From Symbiodinium natans (Eukaryota; Sar; Dinophyceae; Suessiales; Symbiodiniaceae): a stretch of DNA of 64,000 nt. A program made the position numbers and the translations under genes. The stretch is taken from the NCBI GenBank assembly GCA_905221605.1, contig CAJNDS010002468.1:970001-1034000 (forward strand), written 5' to 3'. A model generated the notes under the pieces. It saw nothing but the letters and a program-made list of their open reading frames with translations, was not told the DNA's origin and searched no databases. Positions within the stretch are counted from its first letter, which is position 1; every line of letters starts with the position of its first letter. This document shows positions 37,780 through 49,404 of the stretch, in pieces.

Positions 37780-40700
37780 TAGACCCTACCCCCAAACCCT
37801 AAACCCTAAGTTTAGGGTTTGAAAGGCGTAGGGCTTATTGCTTAGGGTTTAGCATGCAAGTCCCTCAACCCAAACCCCTAAACCGGCTGGGGGTTACGTA
37901 TGCAGCGCTTCGGGTTGGAGCGCGAGGGTGTGTCCTATACCCTGAACCCTAAACCCGAACCCTAAACGCTTTGCTTGGGGCCGGGGAATGTTCTGTCTTT
38001 ACGCTAACTCTAAGTCTTTTTCTTGGGGAGGGGAATCTGTGTGTGGGGTGTTCGTCTTTCAGCACGATAGGTCCTAACCATTCGCCTAAACCCCAAACCC
38101 TCAACATCCCAGGACACTTCCCCACCCTCCCCCCCCACCCCCTTTGGGGGGGTTAGGGTTCTGGTTCCCCCCCCCCCCCCCAACCCGCAACTCCCCACAT
38201 GCCAAATCCTAACCAGCCACAAACCTGCAAGTTCCCAGGCCTCAACCCCAAATCCGAAATCCCGGATGTCCATCAATGAATTCTCGTGACTCTTGAGGGT
38301 TTAGGGTTTAGGTTTGCGGGCTGAAGGCAGTCCTGGTGCCAATTTGGAGTAAAGTGCCGAATCTCTCGTATTGCTTGCTCAAATACAGGACCCGACAGGA
38401 CCCAGTTATACACAACTGTAGTATACCTACCTAGACTAACCTTATACCTTTACAGAAAGAGAAATGTACTTCAACTGTGGGAAAATGCCAGTTTTCAAGG
38501 CGGGCTCGCAAGCCAAGCTTGGATTTCTGATCTAGGATCTGGCGGCCACTAGCCGACATGATTGCAGAGCTTCTGGGTTTAGGGTTTAGGGTTTAGGGTT
38601 TAGGGTTTAGGGTTTGGGGGTTTTTGCTTTCTTTTTGTTATGAAACCCTAAACCCTAAACCCAGGGCTCTCTGAGTTCATTTTTCCATGCCGGCCCCAGC
38701 AACACAAAAGCCGAAACCTCTGCTACACCTTTGGCTGGCAAGGCTGTCAATGCCTTAACCCAAAGCCCTAAACACAAAATGCCTACAAAAACAAGCCCAA
38801 ACCCTACACTCAACACCCCAACCCCTAAACCCTAATCCCTAAACCCAAACCCTAAAGCTTGAACCCTGGCAATTTCTCCGGTTCCATGGCGCCACAGGCC
38901 CCAAACTTACGCTTGGACTCCCGGATAAACGATACCCTATATTAGATTTTTAAGATAATCATAATAATAACCATAAGCCCTCAAGAGGGGGGAGTGCTGA
39001 AGAGGGCTTAGAGGGTCTAAGCGTGCCGGTAAGTAGCCAAACCGATACCCTAAACACCTAAACCCCTAAACCCCTAAACCCCTAAACCCCTTAACTCCTA
39101 AACCCCTAACCCCTAAACCCCAAAACCCCTAAACCCCTAAACCCATGAGGACTTAGGAGAAAAGACGGTGCCATGGTGCTGCCCTGTGCGCGGGCTCTCG
39201 GGCAGAGGCCATGCAGGATATGGAGGCCTGGATTCTTAGGGTGTTCAGGGTTTAGGGTTTAGGGTTTAGGGTTTAGGGTTTAGGGTTTAGGGTTTAGGGT
39301 TTAGGGTTTAGGGTTTACGGCCAGGACGGAGAGTTCGAGGTCTAGAACTTGGGGCTTCGGGGTTTCGGGGTTTTAGAGTTTGGGGTTTGAGGGGTTTAGG
39401 GCTGTAGTTGTGTAAGAAGCCTTTCTTGGGACTCTATTCACCAACAGTTTGGTAGTAAGTGTTCTTATTTCGTAGCCATGACGGCACATCCCACAGCTCA
39501 ATCTTTTATCCGAAGGAAGCTGGACAGATAGCTTCTGGTTGCCGGGCTACACCACAAACCTCAATCTTAAGCCTTCAACGCCGAACCCCAAAAGTCCGAC
39601 AAGGCCCTCAGCATGTGGGTGGCTGTCAAAATGAGAGTCCCTTTTTGGATCCCGATGATAATACGGCACCTACTATTCAGGGTACCCCAAAAGGGATCAG
39701 AATTTGGATTTGACAACCACCCATGTAGACTCTAAGCCACCTAACTTGGTTCCGCTTCGGCAGTGGTTTCGCCGATTTGTCAGATGATTCGAGGGATAGC
39801 TGAAGCACCACAGCGCATATTCAGATGTGGTTTCAAACCCTAAACCCTAAACCCTAAACCCTAAACCCTATACCCTATACCCTATACCCTAAACCCTAAA
39901 CCCTAAACCCTAAACCCTAAACCCTAAACCCTAAACCCTAAACCCTTGCCGGAGGCTCCGGCGTGGCTGTGTTCGCCATGCCGGTGTGCGAAGCGGGGCA
40001 CCGAGGCTTTCTTTAGGGCTCTTTTAGGGCTTAGGGCTTCAAATTTGGGGTTTAGGGTTCTTGGGGTTTACGGCTTAGGGGTTAAAATTTGGGGTTTAGG
40101 GTTTTGGGGGTTTAGGGGTTAGGGGTTTAAGGTCTTTCTTCAGGGCGTTTTTAGGGCTTAGGGTTTAAATTTGGGGTTTACGGTTCAGGGGTTTAGGGGT
40201 TTAAGGTCTAAGGTTCCTTAGGGCTTGGGGTTAAGGTTGAGGGTTTTAGGGCTTAGGGTTTCGTTTAGGGTTTAGGCTCTAGTTTAGGGTTTGAGGGTTT
40301 GGGGCTAAAGCGTTTCAGGACTCTGTCGGGCTTATCCTTGGGGTTCAGGGTTGTTTGGGACTATGGGGCTGTGGGGTTTGCTGTTGTAGCTTGTAGGGTT
40401 TAAGGGCTTGGGGGTTAGGTTTATGGGGTTACAGGGTTATAGGGCTAGTGGGGCTTGTAGGTTTCGAGTTGTTGGCGTGTAGGGTTTGGGGCTGGGGGTA
40501 TTGCTTCTGCAGGGCGATTGGCTTGGTGAGGGGTTTTGGGGGCATATAGAGTGCATTGGGCTTATTGCGATGTGTAATTGGGAAAGCGTGAACACGCGGT
40601 TCATTGGGTGAGGTTTTGTCCTTGTGTCGTAGGGTTTAGAGTTTAGGCTGTAAAAGGCCGGCAAGGTTCGGAGCGTTGCAGCAGCATATGGCATATGGCG

Positions 40701-40890
40701 TTCATGGACTGCGCCGGTATGTGTGCTTGTTATGGTTTTTGTGATCAGGGCGCGCGCCGGGCGTACGCCGACCCTAAACCCGAAACCATCCAAAGCCCTA
40801 AAGCCTAAACCCCAAACCCTAAAAACCCCAAAAACCCTAAACCCTAAACCCTAAACCCTTAGTGCGGGTCCCCTCCTTTCTTGTAGTTGT
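37780..40890. other. Intergenic or intronic stretch, no exon supported
   Basis: Telomeric arrays at 38578-38620, 39245-39315 and 39837-39948, degenerate TTTAGGG variants at 40010-40320 and a poly-C stretch at 38166-38181. GC-rich islands at 39160-39230 and 39950-40010 could hide exons but give no clear motif. Confidence 0.5.
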
Positions 40891-40898
40891 TGTTGCAG

Positions 40899-40970
40899 GA
40901 CGAGGGTGGCGGACCCTCCTCCCTCTCAAGAGACGCTGCGCCAGCGCCTCTTTGAGGCAGAGGGATTAGG
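40899..40970 (+). CDS. Possible exon before PPR series
   Basis: After TTGCAG: TRVADPPPSQETLRQRLFEA then EGL. Open in this frame only. Coding-like but without a PPR signature. Confidence 0.4.
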
Positions 40971-41306
40971 AGGGCTTCGGGTTTAGGGTTTAGGGTTTAG
41001 GGTTTCGGGTTTAGGGTTTAGGGTTTAGGGCTTTGGAGGTTTTGGGGTTTCGGCGTATCAGGGGCGGTTTTAGCGTTAGAGTTTAGGTTTATATAGGGTT
41101 TAGGGCTTAGGGGTTTCAGGATGGTGTTAGCGTGTGGGTTTCGGGCTAGGGGGTTGTGGAGTCTGCCTCTTTTCGGGTCAGAGATGAGGGGGTTTAGCAA
41201 GACGCCCTGAACCCTCAACCTAAAGTTTAGGATTTGGGGTTTAGGGTTTAGGGTTCAGGGTTTAGAGTCCAGTAGACCCCAAACTCTCCGAAGCACTTGG
41301 GCGCAG

Positions 41307-41396
41307 GTGGGTGCGGAGCAGCACCTGACGGAGATCCTCCAAGCGCTCCGGGGAAGGCGCGCCGGCCGAGTCGAGGCGTCACTCGACCCGAGCAGG
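41307..41396 (+). CDS. Possible exon, helical and basic
   Basis: After GCGCAG: VGAEQHLTEILQALRGRRAG then RVEASLDPS, running into a TTTAGGG array after GAGCAG. Frame open, no clear family. Confidence 0.45.
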
Positions 41397-42153
41397 GTTT
41401 AGCGTTTAGGGTTTAGGGTTTAGGGTTTGGGGTATAGGGTTTAGGGTTTAGGGTTTAGGGCTTAGGGTTTAGGGTTTAAGCGCATTTGCGATAGAAGGGC
41501 AACATGGCCACCTCTCTACAATCATTAGGGTTCCCTTTTTTCGGTACCCCACAAAAAGCCGGGCATTACTAAAAAGAAGATCTAGAAGAAAGTCATGCAA
41601 TGTAATGCTTATATTATAGAAGTTCTTGTTTTCTGGAGATATAATCCCATTTCCAATATCATTCTATTCATATAAGGACTGATACTCATGTTCTGGAGAT
41701 TCCAAAGATGAGTCCAGATAATACATAATAAATGCCTAATAAGCCTTTCTGATTACAGTTTTGAACTAGTGGCGTACTTTGTTCATTAATTCGCTCATTT
41801 GCCTGTAATATTACATTCACGCGCAAATGCACTCATTACACTCACTTCATCGTTATAATATTATCTTGACACTATAACCGCTTTCCTCACGCACTTGTTC
41901 CCCCCAGAGAAGCTTATGAGAATATAACTACGAAGAGAGCACATCAACCCCCTAAACCCCTCAACCCCTAAATTCCTAAACCCAAACCCCTAAACCCTAA
42001 ACCCCTAAACCCCCCAAACCCCAAACCCCTTCACCCTAATTAAACCCCTAAACTCCGAAACCCCTCAACCCCTAAAGTCCTAAACCCCTCAACCCCTAAA
42101 TTCCTAAACCCAAGCCCCTAAATCCTACAAACCCTAAACCCCTAAGGCCTGAG

Positions 42154-42216
42154 GCTCGCCCTGGCCGAGCACGCGGTTTACGAGGGCTTGCTCTACAAGC
42201 ACCGGTCCTTTGGCAG
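42154..42216 (+). CDS. Possible PPR exon
   Basis: After CTGAG: LALAEHAVYEGLLYKHRSFG. Resembles helix B (xALxLxxxM) followed by a turn. Confidence 0.4.
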
Positions 42217-42544
42217 AAGCCCTAAACCCTAAACCCTAAGCCTTAAGAGGACCCCCGGCCGTAAGTAGGAACCAGGGCTTCAGGTTTGGTTTGTAGAGGC
42301 ATGCTGATTCTTTCTGAAGCCGTCGAGTGCAAACGTTTTCGCTGCTAGCTACCGGTAAAGATGAGGGGGAGGGGGGGGGTTGCCGGTTACGACAAATTAT
42401 GATTCCGATCTCTCACTATTCTACTAACTATTTTCTAAGAACCACCCCCAACAAATATGAATATTCTTCCTGATTAGGGCAGAAGAGTTCGCCTCCCTTT
42501 GACCCCCCACACCCTCCAATCTGCTGCCCTCACCAGGCACTTTA

Positions 42545-42596
42545 CAATGTTGATGGCCGGCTTGGGGCGGCGGAGTTTGTGGTCGGAGGCGCTCAC
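42545..42596 (+). CDS. PPR exon
   Basis: MLMAGLGRRSLWSEALT: the (A)xxxGRRxxWxEAL signature recurs in several exons of this region (48737, 57377) and matches the PPR turn and second helix. Confidence 0.5.
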
Positions 42597-43253
42597 CCTA
42601 AACCCTAAACCCTAAACCCCAAGAGGATGAACCTTAAGCCCTAAGCCGGAAAGGGTTTAAGGATTTAGGGATGTAGGGTTTGGAGATTCTGTATGGTATA
42701 TAGGGTTCAGGGTTCAGGGACACCGCCCTTATAATGCCCTACGCCCCAACGCACTGCCTGGGCGCCTCCAAATAGGCAAAAATAAGAGCTTGTGGGTGCT
42801 TAGTAGGGTTCAGGGTTTAGGGCTTAGAGCGGTAATGGCCGTGTTGAGAGCAATTCAGAGGTATACAGAGAGGGGCGCCCTGGAATAGATTAACGCCAAG
42901 TGAACGGACTCATAATTCCCAAGCCCTAAACCCTAAACCCTAAACCACAAACCCAAAAAGCGCGAATGCTTCATCTGCAGGTTTCGGATGGTCCCTGAGA
43001 GGATCTAGCCACCAGGCTTCGTACCCCAAACCCCAAAAACCTGCACCCTGAACCCCTAGCACCCCCAAACCCCCAAAACCCTAAAGAAACCTTCGCTCTT
43101 AAGCCTTAAAACCCTAGAAACCTTAGAGCCCTAGAACCCTAAAACCCTGGAGCCCAAAAACCCTAAAACCTTAAAGCCCTGAAACCCCTGAGCCCGGAAC
43201 ACTACATGTTATGGGAGCGCGTCAGGGTGATCCTAGGTCCCTGAATTCCGGTG

Positions 43254-43403
43254 CTTGGAGGTTCAGGGTACTTAGTAACCCAATTCAAAGTGTAGTTATA
43301 GCCCACTTATAAGCCCCTTAAGAAGCCTAATAAGCCTAATAGTTTTATATATGGCTTACAAGTACAAGTTCAATTGGGTTACCAAGTACCATGAACCTCC
43401 AAG
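43254..43403. mobile_element. Inverted-repeat element D, clean copy
   Basis: Left arm CTTGGAGGTTCAGGGTACTT and on to AGTAACCCAATT; right arm is its reverse complement with few mismatches, about 32 bp each. No telomeric units inside. Relatives at 45022 and 58969. Confidence 0.88.
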
Positions 43404-43500
43404 TAGTGTTGGGAGTATCTTTTTGCTTGGGGGAGTGGGACGGTTTACGGTTTAGGGTTTAGGGTTTAGGGTTCGGGGAACCCCAAACCCTAAACCCTAA

Positions 43501-43565
43501 ACCAGCTCGCGTCAGAGGCTTTGGGCATGTTCCAGGAAATGCGCTTCCGGGCGACTTTGCTTAAG
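43501..43565 (+). CDS. PPR exon
   Basis: QLASEALGMFQEMRFRATLL then K, before a GT donor (AAG|GTGCGC). EALGMFQEM is a textbook PPR helix B. Confidence 0.65.
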
Positions 43566-43834
43566 GTGCGCGGTTTAGGGTTTCGGGTTGAGGGTTTAGG
43601 GGGCGTTTAGGGTTTGGGGCATTTTGGTTGTTGTGCTTTTTTTGCGGCCACCATTCAGAAGTTGTCATAAACAGTAGTTTGTTTTTTCGGAGGGGGGGTG
43701 GTTTGTTCTGAGCTGTTCAAGCTTTTGACTAGCATGTCTTGAGCTATTGTATTTCGTGTTTCTTCTGTTTCCTCTGTGATTTCCTTGTGTTTTGGGGCCC
43801 ACACTTTGGGATGATCGCCTTTAGACTAATAGTC

Positions 43835-43896
43835 CTTGGGATTATTTGTAGTACCCCCCTAGGATACTCCCTATTAAGGACTGTGAGTATAAGGGG
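43835..43896. mobile_element. Element E fragment
   Basis: CTCCCTATTAAGGACTGTGAG then TATAAGGGGGAGAACATCCCAAC matches the arms of element E at 47446-47651 and 52680-52790. Confidence 0.55.
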
Positions 43897-44375
43897 GAGA
43901 ACATCCCAACCTACACTCCCAGAATGGGCAGTCGAGGAATCTCACAGCTTCCTTGGCACAGGCTTGTGGATTAGGGTTGAGGTTTTAGGGTTTAGGGTTT
44001 TGGGTTTAGGGTTTTGGGTTTGAGCTTAGGGGGGGCTTGCAGGGAGTTAGGGGTTCAGGGGTTCGCTGCTATAGGGCGTAGGCTTTAAGGAATTTGAATT
44101 TAGGTAGCAGCTTGAATGTTACATACCTGGTACATATCTCAATGGAGAGGACTCCGTGTTCGGTCCTGGGGCTTTTTGGGCCCTTAAGCCCCTACATGAC
44201 CCCAAGCCCGAACTTAAACCCTCTAAACCCCTAAGCCCCTAAAACCCTAAAACCCTAAACCCCTCAAGCCCTCAAGCCCTCAACCCCTAAACCCTAAACC
44301 CTAAACCCTAAACCTTAAACCCTAAACCCTAAACCCTTAACCCTAAACCCTGCAGAAACGGCTTATCCACCCCAG

Positions 44376-44437
44376 GAACTGATCCCGAACACAATCGTTT
44401 ACAACGCCGCGATTGACGCCTGCCGGCGAGGCGGAGT
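44376..44437 (+). CDS. PPR exon
   Basis: After CCCAG: ELIPNTIVYNAAIDACRRGG. The P-N-x-x-x-Y-N-A-x-I-D-A-C-x-x-G-G pattern is diagnostic of PPR helix A. Confidence 0.8.
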
Positions 44438-45021
44438 TCCGCTTTGAGAGCTTCCGGGCCCCAGGGTTTAGGGTTTAGGGTGTAGGGTTTAGGGTTTAGG
44501 GTTTACGGTTTAGGGTTTAGGGGGTTTGGGGTTCAGGGTTTAGCGTTTAGGGTGTTCATATGGGGGCCTCAATAATGAGAATAGGGTCTTGGGGGGAGGG
44601 GGGGGGGATGATTAGAGTATGATTCGAAATGGCTCCTGAGGGAAAACGATTAGTAAATGGTCCGACTGCCCCTGGAACGCCTTAGGTTTAACCCAGCCGG
44701 TTTGCCGGGTTCCCTAGACGGGTTTTGCCGCCTGACACAGCGTGGGGTGGGATAGAAGTGTTTGATGGCCTTCCGCAGTCGGGACATGGCTGCTCTTCGC
44801 GTGTCACGAAGCATATCACAGCAAACCCTAAACCCTAAACCCTAAACCCTAAACCCCAAACCCCAAACCCTAAACCCTAAACCCTAAACCCTAAACCCTA
44901 AACCCTAAACCCTAAACCCTAAGTGAAGTCGGAAGTTCCGTATGTGTCTACACAGAGCAGCGGCGCGGGCACCTCAGAAACACGTCCTGCCGCTGGTCAT
45001 GAGCGTACACCCGAGACCCTA

Positions 45022-45263
45022 CTTCGAAGTTCATGGTACTTTGTAACCCAGTTATGCGGGTTCAGGGTTTAGGGTTTAGGGTTTAGGGTTTAGGGTTTAG
45101 GGTTTAGGGTTTAGGGTTTAGGGTTTAGGGTTTAGGGTTTAGGGCTTAACCCAATTATAACTTTATTTATAACCCAACCGTAACCCTGTTAGGTGCTTAA
45201 GGGGCTTATAAGTGGCCTATATCTACACTGATAATCGGGTTACAAGTACCCTGAACCTCCAAG
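45022..45263. mobile_element. Element D copy invaded by a telomeric array
   Basis: Arms CTTCGAAGTTCATGGTACTT and AAGTACCCTGAACCTCCAAG-like. Inside the left stem, after CCCAGTTATGCGGGTTCAGGG, about 85 bp of (TTTAGGG)n interrupts it before CTTAACCCAATTATAAC. The copy at 43254 lacks the array. Confidence 0.88.
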
Positions 45264-45444
45264 TATCATTATGGGGTTCTTAAGGGAGGATGGATTCAAG
45301 GGGGGTACGTAACCCAAGGTTCTCTAAACTCCCCACTACTCTTTAGTAAGGCTCCCGAAGCTTCCCTAAGGTTCCCTAGGTACCTACCCCCCATGAACCC
45401 CCCGTCCCTTGAGGACCCTATAGCCACCCCAGACGGTGATACAG

Positions 45445-45497
45445 GTCAGGCCTGGCACCAGGCCGTGTACCTGCTGGAGGCGATGGTGCCTCTTAAG
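45445..45497 (+). CDS. PPR exon
   Basis: After ACAG: GQAWHQAVYLLEAMVPLK then a GT donor (AAG|GTTTCC). GQAWHQAVYLLEAM fits the G-Q-W-x-x-A-x-x-L-L-x-x-M helix B. Confidence 0.75.
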
Positions 45498-45764
45498 GTT
45501 TCCAATGTGCGGCGTTCAAGTTTTTAAAGAGTTTGAAGGTTTAGGGTTTGGGGTTTCTTTCGGATGTCATAATATTACTCCCTGAAAGGAACTACAACTC
45601 CAGCTTTTCGAAGGTCGTCTGCTTCGGAGACTTTCTTGACCTCATATAAACCCATATGCCACAGGGTAATCTCTATCATACAAACTCCAGAGCCCAAAAC
45701 CTGGGCCCGAAACGCTAAGCTCTGCAGAAAACCCGAAGCCCTCAACCACTACACCCGTCTTTTT

Positions 45765-45858
45765 CCCTAAACCCTAAACCCTAAACCCTAAACCCTAAAC
45801 CCTAAACCCTAAACCCTAAACCCTAAACCCTAAACCCTAAACCCTAAACCCTAAACCC
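45765..45858 (+). repeat. Telomeric array (CCCTAAA)n
   Basis: About 13 units in the intron after the 45445 exon. A further mixed array lies at 46115-46480, with CCCTATAA variants. Confidence 0.96.
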
Positions 45859-46469
45859 TGCACCCACCCATAAGCCCTCAAGCCTAGAACCTTTGTACGC
45901 TCCAAAACCTAGGAGCCTTGCAGCCGCAGACAGCACGATCCTTTGCACCCTAGACTAGGGTTTATAGGGTTTCGGATTTAGGGTTTAGGGTTTAGGGTTT
46001 AGGGATAGGGTTTAGGATTTAGGGTTCAGGGCTTAGGTCCGAGGGCTTAGGGTTTACTGGGCTCCTGTTATGGAACCCAGACTCGGCGGGGGCAGGTCCT
46101 CCAGTACTTTTTTTGTTCTGGCCCTAAGCCCTAAGCCCTAAACCCTAAACCCCTGACCCTAAACCCTAAACCCTAAACCCTAAACCCTAAACCCTAAACC
46201 CCTGACCCCTAAACCACTTCTAAGGGGACTGGCTATGCACATCTGGGGGGGTGATGGCACGTCGTGGGCTTTAGGGTTTCGGGTTAGGGTTTGGGGAGAA
46301 GAGGGTTAGGGATTGCTAACCCTAATCCCTAAACCCTATAGCCTTTAATCCTATAACCCTATAACCTCTGAACCCTAAACCCTAAACCCTATACCCTTTA
46401 ACCCTATAACCCTATAACCCTCTAACCCTATAACCCTAAACCCTATAACCCCTAAACCCTAAACCCCTA

Positions 46470-46700
46470 CGCGCATGAGGCCATGGACCGGCGAAGCGCG
46501 AAGCCGGACGTTGTGAGCCTTGCGAGCCCAGTGGTACCCTTTTGTTTGGTTCAAGGTGCACTTGTAAAGTAGCTACAGTAGCCGAAAAAAGGGTTGAGGG
46601 TTTAGGGTTTAGGGTTTAGGGTTTAGGGTATGGTTACTGGGCTACGAAGGAGCTACAGCACGGCAGCTGTGGCTTGTGAGAAGGCCGGCTCAAGGGGTGG
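46470..46700 (+). CDS. PPR exon pair split by a family A introner
   Basis: 46470-46514 and 46650 onward join to EAMDRRSAKPDVVSYSTAAV then ACEKAGSRG, a textbook PPR helix A (K-P-D-V-V-S-Y-S-T-A-x-x-A-C-E-K-A-G). The intron falls in the Ser codon region of V-V-S-Y and its removal gives GTTGTGAGCTACAGC. Confidence 0.85.
46515..46649 (+). mobile_element. Family A introner in a PPR gene, GA-AG intron
   Basis: GAGC on both sides (46515-46518 and 46650-46653). Left end CTTGCGAGCCCAGTGG, right end TTACTGGGCTACGAAG, interior GGTACCCTTTTGTTTGGTTC as in the 13447 copy. A five-unit TTTAGGG tract sits at about 46590-46628. Same family as in the unrelated LRR gene. Confidence 0.93.
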
Positions 46701-47254
46701 GGGAGCCCTAAGCAGAGTAGAGGGTTTCAGGGTTTAGGGTTTAGGGTCCGGGGTTTAGGGTTTGGGGTTCAGGGTTCAGGGTTCAGGGTTTAAGGTGGGT
46801 TCAGGGTTCAAGGTTTAGGGTTCAGGGTTTAGGGTTTACGGCTCGGGGCTGAGGGTTTTCGAGATTCGGGGCCCTGAAGGTCCCTAAACCCTACACCCTC
46901 AACTGCGGCAAATCCCGGTCCCCGCAGGGTTGGGGCTTCAGGGGCTTGAGGTCTCGCTCGGGTTTAGGTTTAGGGCACTTTGGTCCTATGTTTGGGGCTT
47001 TGGGGGGCTTATGGCCTTGGAATAAGTTCCAATAGGGTTTAGGGTTTATAAGGGTTTAGGGAGTTGATGTACGTCCGAGATGCAGGACATCACTCACCTC
47101 AAGAACCTTCTCAAAGCTAAAACCGAAATCCAAATCCTAAGCCCGAGAAAATCCAAACCATGATCCTTGTGGCAGGTGCCCCAACAGAAATGTTTAAGGG
47201 ATACAGAGTACTTCTAAACCCTATAAACTCTAAAACCCTTGCGCCATGGCGCAG

Positions 47255-47314
47255 GTGTCAGAGTGGGCAGCAGCTCTGTCCCTCTTCGGCTCCATCCGGG
47301 AAGCGTCGTTGCAG
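47255..47314 (+). CDS. PPR exon, helix B
   Basis: After GCGCAG: VSEWAAALSLFGSIREASLQ, exactly 20 codons, GC donor (GCAG|GCTCGG). Continues in phase into 47673. Confidence 0.8.
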
Positions 47315-47445
47315 GCTCGGAAGCATCATTGGCTACTAGGTTTACGGAGTTCGTGTGAGGGCTCGCGTGGAGGTATTGAAGTAGGGTGGCTGTCAACAGT
47401 ACTACTTTGAGGTTCTCTTGAGCCCACGTGCCCTAAACCTTGTTG

Positions 47446-47651
47446 CCCCTTATACTGACAGTCCTCAGTAGGGATTATCATCTGGGCTTTGGAGTACTAT
47501 ACTTTAGTACTTTTTTTGGTTTTGGGTTCCCATAATAGCTACTTATACCTAAAAAGTATATGCTTTTTGTTCTGGGTCTACTCCAGAGGTAGGTAATAGG
47601 GGGTACGATAATCCCCTTTATGAACTGTTAGTATAAGCGGGAACATCCCAA
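47446..47651. mobile_element. Element E with nested family F element
   Basis: Arms CCCCTTATACTGACAGTCCT and, inverted, CCCGCTTATACTAACAGTTC enclose the 47482-47592 family F copy. The composite lies inside PPR intron 47315-47672. Confidence 0.8.
47482..47592 (+). mobile_element. Family F introner, clean copy
   Basis: CTGGGCTTTGGAGTACTATA, a T-rich centre, CCTAAAAAGTA and GGGTCTACTCCAGAGGTAG. No telomeric units. Close relatives at 12705 (with telomeric tract) and 59606. I could not find a 4-bp target duplication at this copy. Confidence 0.85.
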
Positions 47652-47672
47652 CCCATACCTTTTTTGAGTCAG

Positions 47673-47745
47673 GTTGATGCCTTCGGCGTCTCTGCGGCGC
47701 TGTCCGCGTGTGGCAAGGGTGGCCAGTGGGTGCTCTGGAGGGAAG
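47673..47745 (+). CDS. PPR exon, helix A
   Basis: After GAGTCAG: VDAFGVSAALSACGKGGQWV then LWREVLAAEG. With 47255 it reads ...REASLQVDAFGVSAALSACGKGG, a regular repeat. The exon end is approximate. Confidence 0.8.
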
Positions 47746-48151
47746 TTCTAGCAGCTGAGGGGGCTTCTTGTGGGGCTTGCGGTTTATAGGGTTTTGGAGC
47801 AGGGGCATCCGTTTTGTAGGGTTTCAAGGGTTTGTAGGGTTTCTTGGGTCTTGGGGTTTTTCAGGGTCTTAACAAGCGTTTCCAGGGTGTAGAGGGTTCT
47901 TCGGGTTATAAGTAGAGGGGTTACAGGGTACAGAGGGTTTGCAGGGTTTAGGTCTTGTTGACCGGTTTCGGGTCTAGAGTCTCGCCTTAGATGCTGAGTA
48001 TGTAAACCTTTAAAGCCTTTGTGGGTGTTTAGGCTTTTTGCTTAGGGCAAAGTTTAGGGTTTAGGGTTGGTATTACAGAGCCCGTCTAAAGCCCAAAGGC
48101 GAACCTTTCTTTCCCCTGGTTAATCCTAAACCCTAAACTCTAAACTCAGCA

Positions 48152-48180
48152 CCCCCCCCCCCCCCCCCCCCCCCCCCCTC
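48152..48180 (+). repeat. Long poly-C tract
   Basis: About 27 consecutive C, interrupted only at its end. Shorter C-runs occur near 11911, 17736, 26911, 34324, 51335, 57870 and 61465, often beside CCCTAAA arrays. Confidence 0.9.
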
Positions 48181-48269
48181 CCCCGCGCGCCCCCCGCCCC
48201 TAGACCCTAGACCCTAAACCCTAAACCCTAAACCCTAAACTCGCCCCTTCCTAAGAAGCACCCCCCGGA

Positions 48270-48335
48270 CTTGCAAAAGAAGGCGCTCGCCTTGCTGATG
48301 CTGGGAGACATGGAGTCGAGGTGCCTCAAACTGCC
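48270..48335 (+). CDS. PPR exon
   Basis: LQKKALALLMLGDMESRCLK: xxKALALLxDM is PPR helix B followed by the turn. It runs into a TTTAGGG array at 48349. Confidence 0.6.
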
Positions 48336-48736
48336 AGGGCTTTGCTGGTTTAGGGTTTAGGGTTTAGGGTTTGGGGTTTGGGGTTTAGGGTTTAGGGTTT
48401 AGGGTTTAGGGTTTAGGGTTTAGGGCTACTACAACTCCGTCTACAGGTCCTTTGCCATAGTTTACAAAGGCCCCTCCCTGCAATCCCAGACCACAAGTAA
48501 GCATGTCAGAACGAAAACGTGCCTCAACTCTTGGGTATAGCCCTAAACGCGGGATTCGGAACCCCACCCATAAACTCTCATTCCTTGTTCCGAAGCCCTT
48601 AAACCCCCCAAAAACCCTAAGCCCTTAATTAAGGGGTTAGGGTTTTGGGTTGAGGGCTTAGGGTTTTTGGGTTGAGGGTTTAGGATTTAGGGCTTGGGGT
48701 TTAGGGTTTAGGGCCTAGGCCCCTTATCCCAAGAAG

Positions 48737-48822
48737 GTCCATAACGCCGGACCTTTTCTGCCTCAATGGTGCGCTCGCGGCCCTGGGCAAGGCACACCTC
48801 TGGGAGGAGGCACAGCGGTCTA
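48737..48822 (+). CDS. PPR exon
   Basis: After AAGAAG: ITPDLFCLNGALAALGKAHL then WEEAQRS. The T-P-D-x-x-x-x-N-x-A-L-A-A-L-G-K-A-x-x-W-E-E-A pattern spans helix A and the start of helix B. Confidence 0.8.
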
Positions 48823-49404
48823 GGTTTCAGGGTTTAGGGTTTAGGGTAAAGGGTTTAGGGTTTGGGGTTTAGGGGGTTAAGGGGGTTTAGGGGGGGTTTG
48901 GGGGGGTTTAGGGGGTTTGGGGGGTTTAGGGTTTCTCTGCACCGCAAGAAACAAGAGAAGTGCGCCTTAATTGTTTGGGCCGCTTGGGAATAGACCCTTT
49001 TTGAAGAGGCATGGATGCTCTAGGTAGGGATTACGGTCTAGGGCTTAGGCCGGAGGGTTTGGGGTTTAAGTAGGGTTATACGGGTTTATCGAGTTTTGGC
49101 TCTTGAGTCGAGTGTTGTTTGACAAGGGATTTCTGTGTTTTTAGGGTTTAGGGTTTATGGTTTAGGGTTCAGGGTTTAGGGTTAGTTTACTACCGTGATC
49201 TAAACCCTAACCCCAGGCCGTAAGCCCTAAGCCCTAAACCCCGGGCTTGGAATGTTCCCCCTTATACTTACTAACAGTTCCTGACAGTCCTTCAATACTG
49301 CTACAACGAACTCTTAAGTCGAACTTTAAAAGCGTAGCCCAGGGTCTCCATTAGCTATGTGACGCTGAACCTTAGGGTTGCGATAAATAAAGATTTCGCC
49401 TTTC

